A DNA stretch of 59,612 bases from Aurantimonas sp. 22II-16-19i (GCF_002088275.1 NZ_AQQS01000035.1:1-59612); one strand, 5' to 3'; shown: positions 35,074 through 45,530, numbered from the stretch's first letter. Translations and numbers: made by a program. The notes: generated by a model not told the origin, from the sequence alone.

Positions 35074-36042
35074 ATGAATGAGCTCAATCCCCTGATCACC
35101 CGCCGACAGACGCTGCTCTCGGGAGCAGCCCTGACACTTGCCATAGCGCTTCCGGCTGCGGCAGCCGAGACGTCGCGCCGAACCTCCCACGAAGGAAAAC
35201 CGATCATGACCGAAGAATTCGTCACCACCAGAGATGGCGTCCAGATCTACTACAAGGACTGGGGTCCGAAGGACGCCCAGCCCATCGTCTTCCACCACGG
35301 CTGGCCGCTCTCCTCGGACGACTGGGACGCCCAGATGCTTTACTTCGTCGAAAAGGGCTACCGCGTCGTCGCCCATGACCGGCGGGGCCATGGCCGGTCC
35401 ACCCAGGTCAGCGACGGCCACGACATGGCTCACTATGCCGCCGACGTCGCGGCCGTGATCGATCATCTCGACCTCAAGAAGACCATCCACATCGGCCATT
35501 CGACGGGCGGGGGGGAGGCCGTGGCCTATGTCGCCAATCAGGGCAAGGGCCGGGCTGCCAAGCTGATCATGCTGGCATCCGTTCCCCCGATCATGGTCAA
35601 GTCGGCGAGCAATCCCGGCGGCACCCCGATCGAGGTGTTCGACGACTTCCGCGCCCAGCTCGCGGCCAATCGGGCGAAGTTCTACGTCGCCGTCGCCAGC
35701 GGCCCGTTCTACGGCTTCAACCGTCCGGGCGCGGCGTTCGACCAGGCGGTGGTCGACAACTGGTGGCGCCAGGGCATGATGGGCGGCGCAAAGCCGCACT
35801 ATGATGGCATCAAGGCGTTTTCCGAGACCGATTTCACCGAGGATCTGAAGAAGATCGACATCCCGACCCTGATCATGCAGGGCAGCGACGATCAGGTGGT
35901 ACCGATCGACGACGCTTCCAAGCTGTCGGCGAAGCTCGTGAAGGGTTCTGAGCTGAAGATCTACGACGGCTACCCGCATGGCTTCATGACGATCCACGCG
36001 GACGTCGTGAACCCGGACATGCTGGCCTTCATCCAGAAGTAA
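35074..36042 (+). CDS. Alpha/beta hydrolase, chloroperoxidase-like, with optional Tat leader
   Basis: A 322-residue protein. The catalytic body is a non-haem chloroperoxidase/arylesterase: 'IVFHHGWPLSSDDWDAQ' (oxyanion strand), Ser143 in 'GHSTGGGEAV', Asp in 'QGSDDQVVP' and His in 'YPHGFMTIH'. Residues 1-44 form a Tat-type leader (RRQTLLSG plus hydrophobic run). Inside, ATG 35206 has a better ribosome site (AAGGAA, 8-base spacing) and gives the usual start of cytoplasmic homologs. Both forms may be made. A second homolog begins at 59562. Confidence 0.93.
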   Translation: MNELNPLITRRQTLLSGAALTLAIALPAAAAETSRRTSHEGKPIMTEEFVTTRDGVQIYYKDWGPKDAQPIVFHHGWPLSSDDWDAQMLYFVEKGYRVVAHDRRGHGRSTQVSDGHDMAHYAADVAAVIDHLDLKKTIHIGHSTGGGEAVAYVANQGKGRAAKLIMLASVPPIMVKSASNPGGTPIEVFDDFRAQLAANRAKFYVAVASGPFYGFNRPGAAFDQAVVDNWWRQGMMGGAKPHYDGIKAFSETDFTEDLKKIDIPTLIMQGSDDQVVPIDDASKLSAKLVKGSELKIYDGYPHGFMTIHADVVNPDMLAFIQK

Positions 36043-36133
36043 TACCTGGTGGTATCGGCAGTCGCGCGACCGGCGCGACAGCCGATGCCTCGCAGGCTGA
36101 TGCGGCCCTCCCACCGCTCGCCTGTCGCCTCCT

Positions 36134-36170
36134 GCGCGGAGGCCGCCCGGCTTCCGGACGGCCTCCGCGC
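36134..36170. terminator. Strong hairpin between convergent genes
   Basis: Twelve-base arms (36134-36145 and 36159-36170) are perfectly complementary, and the 13-base loop can extend the stem. It sits between the hydrolase stop and the PAS-kinase stop, so it probably stops transcription from both sides. Confidence 0.65.
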
Positions 36171-36219
36171 CCGTTTCGCGCAGCGCAGAAATGATGCTTC
36201 GATCGCTCTAGGATCGTTT

Positions 36220-36237
36220 GCCCGCTTGCAAGCGGGC
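36220..36237. terminator. Perfect 18-bp palindrome near the PAS-kinase 3' end
   Basis: GCCCGCTTGCAAGCGGGC is perfectly self-complementary and lies 40 bp after the stop of the minus-strand kinase gene. It may be a second terminator or a protein-binding site. Confidence 0.5.
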
Positions 36238-36276
36238 TTGCCGACAGCTCCTCGCGCTGGCTCGTCCAACGACAGA

Positions 36277-38190
36277 TCACGCGATGACGGGCAGCCGGAT
36301 CAGGATCGTCCCGCCATCCCCCGGAGGATCGCCCAATACGATCGTTCCGCGATGCGCCTCGATGATCGACCGGCACATGGACAATCCCAGCCCCATGCCC
36401 TTGTCCTTCGTCGTGAAGAAGGCCTGGAACGCCCGCGCCGCGACCTCCGGCGGAAACCCCGGCCCGGTATCGGCGAAGGTGATGGCGACCCGGTCGCCCT
36501 CCGGCACTGCGGAGATCGACAGCCGCCTCGCCCCCGCAGAAACCGCTTCCATCGCCTGGACGGCATTCACCATCAGGTTGATGAACACCTGCTGGAGGAG
36601 GATCATGTCGCCCTCGATCATGAGGGGGCGTTCCGGCAGGTCCACGGACAGCGCGACGCGGTGGGTCGCCAGATCCCGCTCGACGAACCTCAAGGCCTGG
36701 GTGACCGCGGCACCGAGCGCCAGCGGAGCGCTGTCGGGCGTCGCCTTGCCCAGCAGGCTTCTCACTCGCTTGACCACATCGCCCGCGTGGCGTGCGGCCA
36801 CCACCACCTCGTCCAGCGCCAGGCGCGCCTCCTCCATGTCCGGAGGATCGCGGCGAAGCCAGCGGCGGGCGGCATCGGCATAGGTCGTGATCGCGGAAAG
36901 CGGCTGGTTGACCTCGTGAGCGATCGAGGCCGACACCTCGCCCATCGTCGCCGCTCGCATGGCATGCTCGAGTTCCCGCCGTGTCTCCTCCAGCCTCTCC
37001 TCCATGCGCACCCGCTGGGTCAGGTCCAGAATGCTCGCATGCACCCGCTCCAGGGACGTATGGCGGCAGGGAAAACGCATCGCGACGAGCACCCGGATCG
37101 TCTCGCCGTCGAGGGTCCGCACCGCCGCCTCCGCCTCGAAGCTCGTCCTGCCTTCCGCCATGGCGACGATGAAGGTCGCGAAGCTCTCGCCGGGGTCGAC
37201 CAGAAACTCGTCGAGCCGCCGGTAGAAATCCTGTTTGGCCGGCACCTTCAGCATGCGCAGCGCAGTGTCGTTGACGTCGGTGATGGCCACCGAGGCCCGC
37301 GCCTGGCTCACCCATGCAGGATGCTCCGCGACATAGCGGCGGAAATCGGTGACGCCCGCCGCCCGCACCGCGGCGATCATTGTTTCGAGCGGCCTGAGGT
37401 CGTGCTCCCAGATCCCGATCGCCAGCGAATTGAAGATGGTGCGGTAGCGTTCCTCGCTCGACCTCAGCGCTTCCTCGATGCTCTTGCGCATCGTGATGTC
37501 GGTGTTGCTCTCGAGGGTGGTCGAGGCGATCCCGCTCCCGTCGCGCTGCTGCTGCCAGCGGCTGAGGACGGTGATCTGGCGTCCGTCCCTGTTTTTCTGG
37601 CGAAGCTCACCCTCCCAGAAACCGGATGTTGCGAGCGCAGCCGCGATCACTTCGAAGGGGTCGCTCGGGCGGGTCCCGAGCAGGTTGTGAGCATTGCAGC
37701 CGAGAGCCTCCTCGCGGCGCCAGCCATAGATCCGCTCGGCGCCTTCGTTCCACAGGATGATCTTGTCGTCCCTGTCCCGCAGGAAGATCGCGTCGCCGGA
37801 GATGTCGAGGAGCCGGGCCTGGGCCTCCACGACCCGCCGGTCGGCGCTGCCCCGCAAGATCAGCGCGCTGGTTGCGGCGATGGCGCTCAGGCTGACGATC
37901 AGCCTCAGGACGGTTTCCGAGCCGGCGTCGATCCCATGGACGATCGCAAAGCTCGCGGAGGTCATGAGGACGCAGGTGATCGACGAGAACCAGATGCCTC
38001 GCCGGCCCGCAGTGTCGTCGACGATCAGGATGACGATGACGTAGAGGACCGCGACGGCGCTTGCGAGCTGAGTGAAGGTATCGACGACGAAGATCGCCGA
38101 TGCCAGAATGCCGGCAGCGGCGAGTTTTCCGCGAGAACCGGCGCGCATTCTGCGGCCCGCGAGCGCCAGATCGCCAAGACGCCTGTTCAT
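36277..38190 (-). CDS. Membrane PAS histidine kinase (FixL-like core)
   Basis: A 637-residue kinase. Three or four membrane segments fill residues about 20-115, then PAS1 (about 120-240, 'LLDISGDAIFLRDRDDKII'), PAS2 (about 255-380), HisKA with His425 in '[20 protein letters not shown]', and HATPase with 'TKDKGMGLGLSMCRSIIEAH'. The kinase core is of the FixL type, like those at 43.2 and 50.8 kb. ATG 38190 has GGAG upstream. No response regulator is adjacent; an AraC gene is divergent from it, and the FixJ-type proteins elsewhere in the window are possible partners. Confidence 0.93.
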   Translation of the reverse strand: MNRRLGDLALAGRRMRAGSRGKLAAAGILASAIFVVDTFTQLASAVAVLYVIVILIVDDTAGRRGIWFSSITCVLMTSASFAIVHGIDAGSETVLRLIVSLSAIAATSALILRGSADRRVVEAQARLLDISGDAIFLRDRDDKIILWNEGAERIYGWRREEALGCNAHNLLGTRPSDPFEVIAAALATSGFWEGELRQKNRDGRQITVLSRWQQQRDGSGIASTTLESNTDITMRKSIEEALRSSEERYRTIFNSLAIGIWEHDLRPLETMIAAVRAAGVTDFRRYVAEHPAWVSQARASVAITDVNDTALRMLKVPAKQDFYRRLDEFLVDPGESFATFIVAMAEGRTSFEAEAAVRTLDGETIRVLVAMRFPCRHTSLERVHASILDLTQRVRMEERLEETRRELEHAMRAATMGEVSASIAHEVNQPLSAITTYADAARRWLRRDPPDMEEARLALDEVVVAARHAGDVVKRVRSLLGKATPDSAPLALGAAVTQALRFVERDLATHRVALSVDLPERPLMIEGDMILLQQVFINLMVNAVQAMEAVSAGARRLSISAVPEGDRVAITFADTGPGFPPEVAARAFQAFFTTKDKGMGLGLSMCRSIIEAHRGTIVLGDPPGDGGTILIRLPVIA

Positions 38191-38381
38191 CGCACGCCGC
38201 TCCTTCCGATCGACGACACGCCGGTCGAAGCCGCTGGCGTGTCGTTGCAACGGCCGCCGAACACCGGCGGCATCCCATCCATCGGTATGGGGTTTCCGAC
38301 CATCCGGCCCGCACCGCGCCAACCTGTGTTCGATAGGTCCGAAGCCTCCACAGGGCGTAGCTTTCCAGTCCTCACCAGGGA

Positions 38382-38984
38382 ATGGAGGGTCCAGCCTTGC
38401 TTCAGCGCACGACGATCGATGGCCGCCCGCGCCCGGTTCTCGCCGGACCCTGGGCCGACGACGATGGCGGCAGGATCGCGTTCGATCTGGTGACCAGCGC
38501 CAGGCAGGCGCTCGATCTCGATCCCGAACTGACACTCCACTATCTGCGCCGACTGGAACACCTGCTGACGCCGACGCTCGTCGAGGCGCCGCGGCTCCAG
38601 ACCACGCGCGATGCCGCCGAAGCTGCGACGGCAAGATCCGTTCGCGGCGGCCTGGCCGCATGGCAGATCCGGCAGGTGGTCCGACATATCGATGCCGGGC
38701 TCTCCGAAACGATCCGCCTCGATGAACTCGCCGCAGTCGCCCGGCTGAGCAACAGCCACTTCTCCCGGGCCTTCCGCATCTCGCTGGGCGAGACGCCGCA
38801 CCGGTTCGTGATGCGCAGGCGGATCGAGGAGGCACAGCACCTGATGCTGACCACCCGCTCGCCGCTCAGCCGGATCGCCGGCGATTGCGGCCTGACCGAC
38901 CAGGCGCATCTCACTCGGCTGTTCCGCCGCTTCGTCGGCGACACGCCGCTGAACTGGCGCCGCGCCCATCGTCAGACCGCCTGA
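38382..38984 (+). CDS. Small AraC family regulator
   Basis: A 200-residue AraC protein in which the double HTH (about 95-195) makes up half the length: 'RLDELAAVARLSNSHFSRAF' and 'IAGDCGLTDQAHLTRLFRR'. The N-terminal 90 residues are too short for a cupin. It is a close paralog of the protein at 55.6 kb ('GETPHRFVMRRRIEEAQHLM' versus 'GETPHSFVMRRRIEHAQLLM'). Besides ATG 38382, TTG 38397 fits a GGAGGG site better. It is divergent from the PAS kinase, from which it may take its cue. Confidence 0.9.
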   Translation: MEGPALLQRTTIDGRPRPVLAGPWADDDGGRIAFDLVTSARQALDLDPELTLHYLRRLEHLLTPTLVEAPRLQTTRDAAEAATARSVRGGLAAWQIRQVVRHIDAGLSETIRLDELAAVARLSNSHFSRAFRISLGETPHRFVMRRRIEEAQHLMLTTRSPLSRIAGDCGLTDQAHLTRLFRRFVGDTPLNWRRAHRQTA

Positions 38985-39251
38985 GCATGCGGACGGCGGC
39001 GTCGCGTCCGCATGTGGCTGACCTGGGGCTTGCAGGAGTGGCTGTAGCGCCCCGGCCGACACCTCACGGATCGCGGGAACGGCACGTGTGTTGTGATATC
39101 TCTCGTCCGTTGCTTCCACCAATGTCGCCTCGCTCCAGCTTCCAAGGTGCGGCCAGCGACATCATTGGCACAAGCCCAGGCGGGAGGATTGTTCGTCGCG
39201 GTCACGGCTTGAACAAGTCGCTCGCACTGACCCAAACGGAGTGAGACCACC

Positions 39252-40988
39252 ATGGCAAAAGACAACGTTGCCGATCTGATCGTCGAGACGCTCGAACTGG
39301 TCGGTGTCCGACGCATCTACGGCGTCGTCGGGGACAGCCTCAATGCGCTGACCGAAGCGCTCAGATCGCGGGGCACGATCGACTGGGTGCATGTGCGACA
39401 CGAGGAGGTGGCGGCCTTCGCGGCGGCCGGCGAATCGCAGGTGACCGGCCAGCTCGCCGTCTGCGCCGGCTCCTGCGGGCCTGGAAACCTCCACCTCATA
39501 AACGGGCTCTTCGACGCCCAGCGCACACGCACTCCCGTGCTCGCCATCGCCGCTCAGATCCCCTCCTCGGAGATCGGCGGCGGCTACTTCCAGGAGACCC
39601 ACCCCCAGAACCTATTCCGCGAGTGCAGCGTCTATTGCGAGATGGTCTCCGATCCGAGCCAGATGCCCTTCGTCATCGAGAACGCCATCCGTGCCGCCGT
39701 CGGGCAGCGCGGCGTCGCGGTGGTGGTGATCCCCGGCGACGTGGCGTTGAAGCCGGCGCCGCGGCGCAAGCCGTCGAGCGTTGCAGGGCTCCTGCCCCCG
39801 GTCCCGATCGTTCGACCGCAGGAGGCCGAGATCGACGCCCTCGCCGCCCTCCTCGGCGAGGCGAAGAAGGTCACCCTCTTCTGCGGCCGCGGCTGTGCCG
39901 GCGCGCACGGGGCGTTGATGCAGCTCGCCGAGACGCTGAAGAGCCCGATCGTCCACGCTCTCGGCGGCAAGGAGCATGTCGAATACGACAATCCCTACGA
40001 CGTCGGCATGACCGGCTTCATCGGCTTTGCCTCCGGCTACGAGGCGATGCATGCCTGTGATCTCCTGGTGATGCTCGGTACCGACTTTCCCTACAAACAG
40101 TTCATTCCGCAGGGCGTGAAGATCGTTCAGGTCGACATCCGGCCGGAGCAGCTCGGCCGGCGGGCGCAGCTCGATCTCGGCATCGTGGGCGACGTCGGCG
40201 AGACGATCCGGCTCGTCCTGCCGAAGCTGACGGCGAAATCCGATACGCGGCATCTCGACCACAGCGTCTCGCGCTACGTCGAAGTCCGCGAGGGACTGGA
40301 TGACCTCGCCAAAGGCTCGCCCGGCCATAAGCCGATCCATCCACAATACCTGGCGAAGCTCGTCAGCGAGGCGGCCGACGACGACGCGGCCTTCACCTTC
40401 GACGTCGGCACCCCGACCATCTGGGGCGCCCGCTACCTGACGATGAACGGCAAGCGGCGGCTGATCGGCTCGCTCGCCCACGGCTCCATGGCCAACGCCA
40501 TGGCGCAGGCCATCGGGATCCAGGCGGCGGACCGGACCCGACAGGTGATCTCGCTGTCCGGCGACGGCGGCTTCACCATGCTGATGGGCGATCTCCTGAC
40601 GCTCGTTCAGGAGAAGCTGCCGGCAAAGATCGTCGTCTTCAACAACGGCACCCTCGGTTTCGTCGCGCTCGAGATGAAGGCGGCAGGTCTCGTCGAACTC
40701 GGCACCCGCCTCGACAACCCGAACTTCGCCGCCATGGCCCGCGCCATCGGCATCCATGCGATCCGCGTCGAGGATCCCGGCGACTTGCCGGGAGCGGTCG
40801 CGGAGATCCTCGCCCATGACGGGCCGGCCCTTCTCGACGTCGTCACGGCGACGCAGGAATTGTCGATGCCGCCGACGATCAAGGCCGAGGAGGTCAAGGG
40901 CTTCAGCCTGTGGATGATCCGTGCGGTGATGAGCGGGCGCGGCGACGAAGTGGTGGATCTGGCGAAACAGAACCTCTTCTCCCGCTGA
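39252..40988 (+). CDS. poxB: Pyruvate:ubiquinone oxidoreductase (PoxB)
   Basis: A 578-residue ThDP/FAD enzyme, about the size of E. coli PoxB. The N-terminal ThDP domain has '[18 protein letters not shown]', the ThDP/Mg motif '[15 protein letters not shown]' lies at about 436-450, and the C-terminus ends with an amphipathic segment like PoxB's membrane-binding peptide. It oxidises pyruvate to acetate and CO2 and passes electrons to ubiquinone at the inner membrane. A GGAG site lies 10 bases before the ATG. It may feed the bd oxidase encoded at 25.8 kb. Confidence 0.93.
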   Translation: MAKDNVADLIVETLELVGVRRIYGVVGDSLNALTEALRSRGTIDWVHVRHEEVAAFAAAGESQVTGQLAVCAGSCGPGNLHLINGLFDAQRTRTPVLAIAAQIPSSEIGGGYFQETHPQNLFRECSVYCEMVSDPSQMPFVIENAIRAAVGQRGVAVVVIPGDVALKPAPRRKPSSVAGLLPPVPIVRPQEAEIDALAALLGEAKKVTLFCGRGCAGAHGALMQLAETLKSPIVHALGGKEHVEYDNPYDVGMTGFIGFASGYEAMHACDLLVMLGTDFPYKQFIPQGVKIVQVDIRPEQLGRRAQLDLGIVGDVGETIRLVLPKLTAKSDTRHLDHSVSRYVEVREGLDDLAKGSPGHKPIHPQYLAKLVSEAADDDAAFTFDVGTPTIWGARYLTMNGKRRLIGSLAHGSMANAMAQAIGIQAADRTRQVISLSGDGGFTMLMGDLLTLVQEKLPAKIVVFNNGTLGFVALEMKAAGLVELGTRLDNPNFAAMARAIGIHAIRVEDPGDLPGAVAEILAHDGPALLDVVTATQELSMPPTIKAEEVKGFSLWMIRAVMSGRGDEVVDLAKQNLFSR

Positions 40989-41239
40989 GCGGGCAGCAAT
41001 TGCAACAGCGCTGATCCGGCCACAGGAACGTGGTGGATCACTCGGCGGGTGCGGGGCGCCGGGAGGCCGAACACCGGGATTTCACCCGCCACGGGCTTCC
41101 GGGCGGTCGGACCGGCGTTGCCGATGTGCAGAAGATGATCCAGCCGGCCCGACATGATGCCGGCCGCCACTGGACAAAAGGGGCGACGGCAAAGGCTTGC
41201 CGCGCCTTTCTCATCGGTGTCCAGGCTGCCCGTAGCACC

Positions 41240-42355
41240 TCATCCAAGCGAGGCGCCGAGGCGCTGGCCGTAGGCAGCGATCGCCCGCCCGCTGGAAAGC
41301 CGCTCGGCCTCGAAGGAAGCGAGCGCCGCTTCGAGCTTCATCGAGGCGAGCGCGTCCGCCAGCGCCATCGCGTCGCCCGCCGCCTTCGACACCCCCATTG
41401 CCGTGTGCGGCCGGACGACGAAGGCGGCGTCGCCGAGGATCAGGGTCCGCGAACGGACCATGCGCGGCGCCTCGTAGTCGAAGATCGGCTGCAGGAAGGG
41501 GTGTTCTTCCGCCGCGACCGCTGCGGCGAAGGGCGGCGGCAGGAGACGCAGGGCGTCTTCGACCAGCCTGCGGCGGCGATGGGCCGGCAGCTGTCCGGGC
41601 GCGAGGGAGAACGGATGTTGCCGTCCCTCGCGGTCAGTCAGAACGTCGGCGAGTTCGTCGGTCGGGATCGGCCGGTACCAGACCCAGTTGTAGCGCCGCT
41701 CGCCGGGCCCGGTCTCGCCGTTCGGTCCCGGGACGAGATAGCCGAGGATGTGCGATCGCGGCAGATGATAGAACGCGAAGCGCCCGAACAGTGCCTCGGA
41801 CGCCTGCCGCGGGATCTGGCGTTCCGGCACGAGGCCCCGCCAGGCGGCGTAGCCGGCGTATCGCGGCAGATGATCCTCCGGCGCGACAAAGGACCGGACG
41901 ATCGAGCCGACACCGTCCGCGCCGATGACGAGGTCGGCGGAGAGAGCGCTGCCGTCGTCGAAGAAGACCCTGGCCTCGGCGGCGTCGCCCTCGACTGCAA
42001 CGATGCGTCGGCCGCCATGGTAGCTCGCATCGGGAACCGCCTCGCGCACGGCCTGGTACAGCCGATCCCACGAAATCTGCGTCTGCGGCGTCGCCTGGAC
42101 GTCGGCAATGTCGCCGTTGCGGTCGAAGGTGATCCGCTCGCTGGCGAGAATGCCGATTTGCGCCACGTGCTCGCAGCCGAGCAGCCGAAGGATGCGGAAC
42201 ACCTCGCGCTGGGCGACGAGCCCGGCGCCCTTTCCGGCGAGCCCGCCCGCCGACCGCTCGAACACCGTCACCGCGTGCCCGGCGCGCAGGAGGAGCGCCG
42301 CGGCGAAGCGCCCGCCGAGCGCCCCGCCGGCGATGGCGATCCGAAGCCGGCTCAT
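41240..42355 (-). CDS. FAD-dependent monooxygenase
   Basis: A 371-residue flavin monooxygenase. The dinucleotide fold is '[20 protein letters not shown]', and the distal FAD motif is '[20 protein letters not shown]'. It resembles the 2,6-dihydroxypyridine-hydroxylase/FAD-binding PheA/TfdB branch, but the substrate is unknown. ATG 42355 overlaps the stop of the truncated transporter (ATGA), so its translation was coupled to the intact transporter once and may still be. It converges on poxB. Confidence 0.9.
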   Translation of the reverse strand: MSRLRIAIAGGALGGRFAAALLLRAGHAVTVFERSAGGLAGKGAGLVAQREVFRILRLLGCEHVAQIGILASERITFDRNGDIADVQATPQTQISWDRLYQAVREAVPDASYHGGRRIVAVEGDAAEARVFFDDGSALSADLVIGADGVGSIVRSFVAPEDHLPRYAGYAAWRGLVPERQIPRQASEALFGRFAFYHLPRSHILGYLVPGPNGETGPGERRYNWVWYRPIPTDELADVLTDREGRQHPFSLAPGQLPAHRRRRLVEDALRLLPPPFAAAVAAEEHPFLQPIFDYEAPRMVRSRTLILGDAAFVVRPHTAMGVSKAAGDAMALADALASMKLEAALASFEAERLSSGRAIAAYGQRLGASLG

Positions 42356-42771
42356 GCCGGCCTCGCGATGTCGCCGTCGGTCCTCGCACGGCTCTTGCGC
42401 CCGCAGAGTTCGATCAGGCAGCCGGCGGCGGCGAGCACCGCGCCGAAGGCGCAGTCCGCATTCCATCCCCCCTTGGTCCCGGGCGAGCGTCGCGCCAGCC
42501 GAGCCGGCACGACGATCAGCCGCCGGCGACGAACGAGATCGCCGAGCGGCAGGAGAAGGAGTGGGCCCGCCGCATAGCCGAGCTGCGTCGCCGTCGGGAT
42601 CAGCCCCGCCGCGCTGCCGGGAAAGGCGTCCTCGACCAGGCCGAGCATCGGCTGGTTGTAGTGGATGTTGGCGACGGCAAGACCCGCGACGACCGCCATC
42701 AGGAATAGGAGAACCCACGACAGATGGGGCGATGGGCGAACACGAACGCTCGCAGCCGTCTCGGCCGTCAT
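42352..42771 (-). pseudogene. MFS transporter with a large in-frame internal deletion
   Basis: This 139-codon frame starts as a normal MFS exporter: TM1 '[20 protein letters not shown]', the '[14 protein letters not shown]' loop, TM2 '[15 protein letters not shown]' and motif A '[11 protein letters not shown]'. At about residue 89 (near 42505) it jumps to '[19 protein letters not shown]', which looks like the last membrane segment and tail of the same family. About 250-270 residues (TM3-TM11) are missing, but the frame is intact. It cannot transport as a normal MFS. RBS AAAGGGG precedes ATG 42771. Confidence 0.75.
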
Positions 42772-43204
42772 AACTGAAACCCCTTTCGCGATGGTGGTAT
42801 GGCAGCCTCCGCGGAGGCTGCCGCCGTGTTGTCGCGGGCCCTGCCCGTTCAAGAGGCATTCTGGCGGCCGACGTCAGGGCCTTGCTTGTCGCACCCTGCT
42901 GCCGGTTGAATGGACGTCTCACAACTTGCTGGTCGCCGCGGTGAACAGGCGCGCCGCAGGTCTCGTTCGGACGCGATCTCCCCCGCGTCGCAATCGGCGG
43001 CATTTGCTCTTATGATCGCTCCCGGCGGAAGCCGATCGAACAGTCCAGCTGCCGGTTCAAGACCGGATCGGCCGCGACAATCGCAAGTCCTGGAGGCTCT
43101 GAAAGCGTGGCCGCAGTTTCGCTCGTCCGTCCGATATCTCGGGTCACCGAAGATTCTCGAACCGGCCGGGCGTCGGAATCCCAAGGGGACGAAGATGCTG
43201 GTCC
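42772..43204. other. Divergent promoter region, no gene
   Basis: A 433-bp stretch between the truncated transporter and the MASE4 kinase. I find no coding frame or clear element. Confidence 0.4.
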
Positions 43205-44845
43205 ATGCGACATGCAGCGAGATCATGGGCAGAGTCGGTGGTAGACGATCATCCGTTCCTCATCTCCACGACGTCCCCGTCGCAGGCGCATCGGAAGATG
43301 GCTCTTGCCCTTATAGCAGTCCTCTGCCTGGGGCTTGTCGCGACGATCCCCGCCGCCCACACGCCGCTGACAGGGCTGTCGGGCCTCTTGCCGGCCTATG
43401 CGGCGGCGGCACTTCTGCTCGAGGCACTGACGGCGGCGCTGCTGCTGGCGCTCTATTCGGCACAGCTGTCGCCGGCGATCTTGGTCCTCGGATCGGGCTA
43501 TCTGTTCTCGGCCCTCCTGATCATCCCCTGGGCGCTGACATTTCCAGACGTTTTTCCAAAGCTGGGCCTCGACGCGCAACTCCAGAGTGCCGCGTTCGTC
43601 GCTGCCTTTCGGCGGCTGGGCTTTCCGCTTTTCGTTCTGGCCTACCTCGCCTTGCGGGACCGCCCAGCATCGCGCGACGGATCGGCCCCGGCAACCAGGC
43701 GGATGATCGGCGCCGCGATCTTGATCCCGGCGGCCTTGGTTTGCCTGCTCGGCTGGCTGGCGATCGGGCTCCATGGTGACCTTCCGACCTTCATGGCATC
43801 GCCCCTGGTCGCCACATCCCTCTGGCGCTACGTTCCGGCAGCCGCGCTCATGCTCTATGGCGTGGCGCTCCTCTGGCTGATCCTTCGCCGCCGGACGATC
43901 ATCGATCTCTGGCTGATCGTCGTTCTGTGCGCCATGATGATCGAGACGGTTCTCCTCGGCTATGTCAGCGCCGGGGTGCGGCTCAGCCTCGGCTGGTGGG
44001 CCGGTCGCATCTACGGTCTGGCGGCCAGCGGCATCGTCCTCATCGTGCTTTTCGTCGAGCAGGTTTCGCTTCATGACCGCCTGGCGCGCTCGATGATCGC
44101 CGAGCGTCGCGCCCGCGCCAATCGCCTGACCGCGATGGAAGCGCTGTCCGCGTCGATCGCCCACGAGATCAACCAGCCGCTGGCAAGCATCGTCACCAAT
44201 GCGGACGCGGGTCTGCGCTGGCTGGGCCGGGGCGCATCCCACAGCGACGAAGCTCAGGCGGCGCTGCAGCGCATCGTCGCCGAGGGACACCGTGCCGGAG
44301 AAGTCGTCAGAAGCATCAGGTCGATGTTCAGTTCCAACACGCGCGAGACCGTCCCGGTGGCGGTGAACGACATCGTGACAGAAGCTGTCCGGCGCTGCAG
44401 CGACGAGTTGCGGCTGTCCCGAATCACCATGGACCTCGACCTCGGCTCGGCGCTTCCGAATGTCCCGGCAGAACCGGTCCAGCTTGAGCAGGTCGTGTCG
44501 AATCTCATCGCCAATGCGGTCGACGCGATGCAGGACAGCCCGGCCGATCACCGTATGTTGCGGATCACGACGCGCAAGATTGCCGATGGCTCCGTTGCCG
44601 TCTCGGTTGCCGATACCGGATGCGGCATAGAAGCCGATCTCAAGCCCGATATCTTCAAGCCATTCGTTTCGACGAAGCCCGATGGAATGGGGATGGGCTT
44701 GATGTTCAGTCGCCTCGTCGTGGAAGCGCATGGCGGGAGGCTTACGATGTCGGACAACGACCCGCGAGGAACGATCTTGGAGTTCGTCCTCCCGGCGATG
44801 GCGGAAACCGTATCCCACAGGAAGGAGGCAGGCCATGACATGTGA
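43205..44845 (+). CDS. MASE4-type membrane sensor histidine kinase
   Basis: A 546-residue kinase. The first 280 residues hold about eight membrane segments and fit the MASE4 sensor domain ('LGFPLFVLAYLALRDRP'). HisKA has His320 in 'SIAHEINQPLASIVTNADAG'; HATPase has '[17 protein letters not shown]' and 'KPDGMGMGLMFSRLVVEAHG'. ATG 43205 is the first possible start; GTG 43238 is an alternative. Its 3' end overlaps the FixJ gene by 11 bp, so the two form a pair. The kinase core is most like that of the receiver-PAS kinase at 50.8 kb. Confidence 0.93.
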   Translation: MRHAARSWAESVVDDHPFLISTTSPSQAHRKMALALIAVLCLGLVATIPAAHTPLTGLSGLLPAYAAAALLLEALTAALLLALYSAQLSPAILVLGSGYLFSALLIIPWALTFPDVFPKLGLDAQLQSAAFVAAFRRLGFPLFVLAYLALRDRPASRDGSAPATRRMIGAAILIPAALVCLLGWLAIGLHGDLPTFMASPLVATSLWRYVPAAALMLYGVALLWLILRRRTIIDLWLIVVLCAMMIETVLLGYVSAGVRLSLGWWAGRIYGLAASGIVLIVLFVEQVSLHDRLARSMIAERRARANRLTAMEALSASIAHEINQPLASIVTNADAGLRWLGRGASHSDEAQAALQRIVAEGHRAGEVVRSIRSMFSSNTRETVPVAVNDIVTEAVRRCSDELRLSRITMDLDLGSALPNVPAEPVQLEQVVSNLIANAVDAMQDSPADHRMLRITTRKIADGSVAVSVADTGCGIEADLKPDIFKPFVSTKPDGMGMGLMFSRLVVEAHGGRLTMSDNDPRGTILEFVLPAMAETVSHRKEAGHDM

Positions 44846-45530
44846 CGCGACCGTCCTCGTCGTCGATGACGATGCTTCCTTGCGCCAGTCGCTCGACAGC
44901 CTGCTCCGCTCGGTCGGCTACGCCGTCGCGAGCTTCGGGTCGACAGCCGATCTCCTTGCGGCAAGGCGCCCGGACGGTCCGGCCTGCCTCGTCCTCGATG
45001 TCAGGCTGCCCGGGGCGAGCGGGCTGCAGTTCCAGGCAGAAATGGCCAAAGCCGACTTCCGGCTGCCGATCATCTTCGTGACGGGCCACGGGGACGTGCC
45101 GATGTCGGTCGCGGCGATGAAGGCAGGCGCCGTCGAGTTCCTGACCAAGCCGTTCCGCGACCAGGATCTCCTCGAGGCCGTGCACGCCGCCTTGGAAAGG
45201 GACAGGGCGAGACAAGCGGCAGAAAGAGAATCGCGCGAGCTGAACGAGCGGGTCGCTTCGCTGACCGCCCGGGAAATGCAGGTTCTGGAGCTCGTCGCTG
45301 CAGGACAGTTGAACAAGCAGGTCGCCGCAGCCCTCGGCGTGAGCGAAGTGACAGTCAAGGCGCATCGCGCCAGCGTCATGGCAAAGCTGCAGGCCAGATC
45401 GCTGCCCGATCTCGTCCGGATCGCCGACCGCATCACGGCCGCAAGAGGGAGGGCGTCGGCGGGCGTCGTCTTGCGATCTCCCTCTGCAGGCCGGCATGCG
45501 CCACAGGGCGGCGGGACAGACAATGTATGA
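44835..45530 (+). CDS. FixJ-type response regulator
   Basis: A 231-residue regulator: receiver (about 5-120, Asp11-13 and Asp55 in 'LVLDVRLP', Lys in 'EFLTKPFRDQD') and LuxR HTH (about 140-200, 'LTAREMQVLELVAAGQLNKQ', 'EVTVKAHRASVMAKL'). ATG 44835 has GGAGG upstream and overlaps the MASE4 kinase by 11 bp, so the kinase is its partner. A conserved-looking motif lies 9 bases after its stop. Confidence 0.94.
   Translation: MTCDATVLVVDDDASLRQSLDSLLRSVGYAVASFGSTADLLAARRPDGPACLVLDVRLPGASGLQFQAEMAKADFRLPIIFVTGHGDVPMSVAAMKAGAVEFLTKPFRDQDLLEAVHAALERDRARQAAERESRELNERVASLTAREMQVLELVAAGQLNKQVAAALGVSEVTVKAHRASVMAKLQARSLPDLVRIADRITAARGRASAGVVLRSPSAGRHAPQGGGTDNV

Noticed and set aside
36049-38493. An 814-codon plus-strand frame over the PAS kinase
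   Set aside because: Antisense shadow of a clear histidine kinase; composition is rich in Arg, His and Pro with no motifs.
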